Assembly (NCBI GenBank): GCA_964347475.1
Contig: CAYFYY010000093.1
Span: forward strand, 1 to 17,037
Reading direction: 5' to 3'
Length of the DNA: 17,037 nucleotides
Source of the DNA: GCA-020356105 sp964347475
GTDB lineage: Bacteria; Pseudomonadota; Alphaproteobacteria; UBA8366; JADFVY01
Below are positions 14,840 to 17,037 of the stretch, one piece after another; the first letter of the stretch is position 1, and each line of letters begins with the position of its first letter. A program made the translations under genes and the position numbers. The notes beneath the pieces were generated by a model. It saw nothing but the letters and a program-made list of their open reading frames with translations. It did no database searches and was not told where the DNA came from.

Positions 14840-16405
14840 ATGTTCAGGTTGCTGCATTACTTCGCGGTCACAAGCGCGGTCGTTCTGATCGCCGTGGCGA
14901 TCCTGCTTTCCATCCTCTACCGGCATACTGCCATGGAGGATCTGGTCCGCACCGCGGAACACCGGAACACGGTGCTCGCCCGGTCCCTCGCCAACGCGAT
15001 CTGGCTGTATTACGCCGACCGGATCGGCGGGACCACCAGCGACGATATCAACCGATTGGCCAAGCGCCCGGAGACCTATTATCTGAACGACGCGGTCGAG
15101 AGGCTGACCGACGATCTGCCTGTGCTCAAGATCAAGATCTTCAACGACACCGGCGTCGTGGTCTTTTCCACTGACACGGCAGAAATCGGCACATTGCAGG
15201 ATCACGAACCTGAACTCTTCGAGGCCGCACAGCGGGGCGACACGTCGAGCCAGATCCTGTACCGCAATGACGCACATCTTTCGATCAGCGGATTTGAGGA
15301 TCGTGACGTCGTCGAAACCTACCTGCCACTGCGCGACCCCGGCGGCCATGTGCGCGGGGTGTTCGAATTGTATTCCGACGTGACGTCGAACTTCCGCGAT
15401 ATCAGGCAGATGTCCGCCGCTCTCCTGGCTGGCCTGCTGGCCGGGTTTGCCGTTCTGTACGCCGGCCTGTTGCTGGTCGTCCGCCGGGCCGAGCAGATCA
15501 TGCGCAGCCAGTACGTCAGCCTGCGTGAGAGCCGCGGACGGCTGGTCGAGAAGAACCGGGAGCTGACGGACGAGATCGCCCGGCGCAGCCAGATCGAGGC
15601 GGAGCTGCGCAAGGCGCGCGACGGGGCGGAAGCGGCAAGCCGCGCAAAGTCGCAATTCCTGGCCAATATGAGCCACGAACTGCGCACGCCCCTCAACGCC
15701 GTGATCGGTTTCTCTCAGGTGATGGCCGATGAATTGCTCGGCCGCGTCTCACCGCCACGTTACCGCGAGTATGCCCGCGATATTCGGGACGCCGGCCGCC
15801 ATCTTCTGGCGCTCGTCAATAACGTCCTCGACCTCGCCAAGATCGAATCGGGAGGCATCCAGCTCGACCTGTCCCGTTTCGACATCCGCGAGATCGTCCA
15901 GGACAGCGCCCGGGGGGTTACTGCGGAACTTGCCGCAAACTGCAACGCGCTTGGCCTCGATTGCCCGCCGGAACTGGGCACGATGGTGTCCGACGAGATC
16001 AAGGTGCGCGGCGTGCTCACCAACCTGATAAGCAACGCCGCGAAGTTTACCGAGAACGGTGTTGTTGAGGTAAAGGCACGTTGGGACGGCGATACGGGCA
16101 AAGAGTGCGACTGCGTCGTGTTCCGGATATCGGATACCGGTATCGGTATGGACAAGCTGCGAATCGAAGAGATGTTCGGCGAGTTCACGCAATACGACAA
16201 CTCGATCACGCGGAAGTTCGGTGGTACAGGCCTTGGTCTTGCTATCTGCCGCAGGATGTGTGAAGCCATGGGTGGCAGCATCACGATCGAAAGCGCTCTC
16301 GGCGAAGGGACGGTGGTGACCGTCCGCTTGCCCGACATGCGGCACCTCCAGGACAGTCAGTTTCATCACGTGCCACGGCGAACCGCGAACCCCTCGGCCG
16401 CCTGA
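14840..16405 (+). CDS. Membrane-bound sensor histidine kinase (orphan)
   Basis: The product has 521 residues. TM1 (about 7-27) and TM2 (about 192-214) enclose a ~160-residue periplasmic sensor region with no motif I recognise. A coiled-coil linker (about 225-265) follows. The HisKA helix carries the phospho-acceptor in SHELRTPLNAVIGFS with His279. The ATP-binding domain has the N box LTNLISNAAKFTENG, the G1 box DTGIGM (from Asp432) and the G2 box GGTGLGLAI (from about 461). No receiver or HPt domain is attached, and no response regulator is adjacent. ATG 14840 is favoured by GGAGG (14826-14830), 9 nt upstream, and because it places TM1 at the N-terminus. The signal sensed is unknown. Confidence 0.9.
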   Translation: MFRLLHYFAVTSAVVLIAVAILLSILYRHTAMEDLVRTAEHRNTVLARSLANAIWLYYADRIGGTTSDDINRLAKRPETYYLNDAVERLTDDLPVLKIKIFNDTGVVVFSTDTAEIGTLQDHEPELFEAAQRGDTSSQILYRNDAHLSISGFEDRDVVETYLPLRDPGGHVRGVFELYSDVTSNFRDIRQMSAALLAGLLAGFAVLYAGLLLVVRRAEQIMRSQYVSLRESRGRLVEKNRELTDEIARRSQIEAELRKARDGAEAASRAKSQFLANMSHELRTPLNAVIGFSQVMADELLGRVSPPRYREYARDIRDAGRHLLALVNNVLDLAKIESGGIQLDLSRFDIREIVQDSARGVTAELAANCNALGLDCPPELGTMVSDEIKVRGVLTNLISNAAKFTENGVVEVKARWDGDTGKECDCVVFRISDTGIGMDKLRIEEMFGEFTQYDNSITRKFGGTGLGLAICRRMCEAMGGSITIESALGEGTVVTVRLPDMRHLQDSQFHHVPRRTANPSAA

Positions 16406-16453
16406 CATCTCGTGTTGGCCGGCGGAACCGACCGCTGCCGTGCGCCCGCAATA

Positions 16454-16481
16454 TTGCCACGGGCGCGGCCCGGCGTATTAT
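16454..16481 (+). promoter_or_regulatory. Sigma70-type promoter of pccA
   Basis: TTGCCA (16454-16459, 5/6) and TATTAT (16476-16481, 5/6) are 16 nt apart, the best promoter match in the window. Transcription would start near 16488, leaving a leader of about 60 nt before the GTG at 16549. It explains how pccA can be expressed apart from pccB. Confidence 0.6.
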
Positions 16482-16548
16482 AGAGGCGGCGGGGCGTGTT
16501 GCAGTGCAGCGCGGGCCCGCGAGAGGATCAATTCCGGGACCAGGGACC

Positions 16549-17037
16549 GTGTTTTCGAAGATTTTGATCGCCAATCGCGGCGAGATCGCCTGCCGCGTGA
16601 TCCGCACCGCAAGGCGCATGGGAATCGCAACCGTTGCCGTGTATTCAGAGGCGGACGCGGCCGCGCTCCACGTGGAGATGGCGGACGAGGCGTATTGTGT
16701 CGGCCCGCCGCCTTCGGCTCAGAGCTATCTCGTCGTCGAGAACATCATCAAGGCTGCCCGTGACAGCGGCGCCGAAGCCGTCCATCCCGGCTACGGATTC
16801 CTCTCCGAAAACGCCACGTTCGCCGCAGCGTTGGACAAGGAGGAGATTGCGTTCATCGGCCCGGGCATCAAGGCGATCGCCGCCATGGGCGACAAGATCG
16901 AGTCGAAGAAGCTGGCCCACGAGGCCGGCGTCAACACCATTCCCGGCTATCTCGGCATCATCGGCGACGAAAAAGAGGCCGTGAAGATCGCAAGGGACAT
17001 CGGCTATCCGGTCATGATCAAGGCATCGGCCGGCGGT
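16549..17037 (+). CDS. pccA: Propionyl-CoA carboxylase alpha chain (biotin carboxylase), 5' part; continues beyond the window
   Basis: The visible 163 codons are the start of an acyl-CoA carboxylase alpha subunit. The biotin carboxylase N-terminal domain opens as FSKILIANRGEIACRVIRTA and continues with TVAVYSEADA. The GAEAVHPGYGFLSENATFA block, MGDKIESKKLA and GYPVMIKASAGG (start of the ATP-grasp Gly-rich loop) follow. The full protein should also carry a biotin-binding domain, which is outside the window. It carboxylates biotin with ATP and bicarbonate and passes CO2 to PccB. The start is GTG 16549, with GGGAC just upstream. That it partners PccB rather than being AccC or a methylcrotonyl-CoA subunit is inferred from the nearby pccB and the overall sequence. 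Confidence 0.88.
   Translation, partial: MFSKILIANRGEIACRVIRTARRMGIATVAVYSEADAAALHVEMADEAYCVGPPPSAQSYLVVENIIKAARDSGAEAVHPGYGFLSENATFAAALDKEEIAFIGPGIKAIAAMGDKIESKKLAHEAGVNTIPGYLGIIGDEKEAVKIARDIGYPVMIKASAGG

Noticed and set aside
14777..15676. A 299-codon reverse-strand frame opposite the kinase
   Set aside because: Shadow of the histidine kinase, whose motifs are in the forward frame.

Overview
The window is about 17 kb of GC-rich, tightly packed bacterial chromosome. The best fit is an alphaproteobacterium, probably Rhodospirillales or a close relative. The evidence is an ATP12-family F1-ATPase chaperone, which among bacteria is typical of Alphaproteobacteria, in one operon with crcB, an RluC-type pseudouridine synthase and a HAD phosphatase, plus separate propionyl-CoA carboxylase genes nearby. 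No tRNA, rRNA, insertion sequence, CRISPR array or prophage was seen. This is core or housekeeping DNA, not a mobile island.

Layout. (1) 1-442 is the 3' end of an aspartyl-tRNA synthetase gene. (2) 443-842 is a long AT-richer non-coding stretch leading into a small lipoprotein gene (843-1397) that ends in a hairpin. (3) 1614-6534 is a five-gene forward operon with overlapping or near-overlapping genes: crcB (fluoride channel), rluC-like, HAD phosphatase, AsmA-family envelope protein and ATP12. (4) 6558-7867 is a reverse-strand operon read as ArsR-type repressor, SRPBCC/AHSA1 protein and GFA-type zinc protein. A 20-bp palindromic operator overlaps its promoter, and a Bcr/CflA-type drug efflux gene (8048-9274) diverges from it. 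(5) 9351-11611 is pccB followed by an alpha/beta hydrolase. (6) 11595-12212 on the reverse strand is a secreted SH3-type gene broken by one in-frame TGA. (7) 12288-14572 holds a VOC/glyoxalase-fold gene, a two-helix membrane protein gene and a GT-C-like polytopic membrane protein gene. (8) 14840-16405 is an orphan hybrid-free histidine kinase gene. (9) 16549-17037 is the 5' end of pccA, with its own good sigma70-like promoter.

PccB and PccA are the two subunits of one enzyme, yet their genes are split by about 5.7 kb holding six unrelated genes, and pccA has its own promoter.

The strongest unusual signal is at 12084-12086. The SH3 gene has an intact reading frame on both sides of a single TGA. 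That TGA falls where I recall Cys in this family (the CPFEC-C-TYR-W region). This makes it either a candidate selenocysteine codon or a very recent nonsense mutation or sequencing error. The gene also appears to start at a rare CTG with a good ribosome binding site. No convincing bacterial SECIS hairpin was visible by eye, so both readings stay open.
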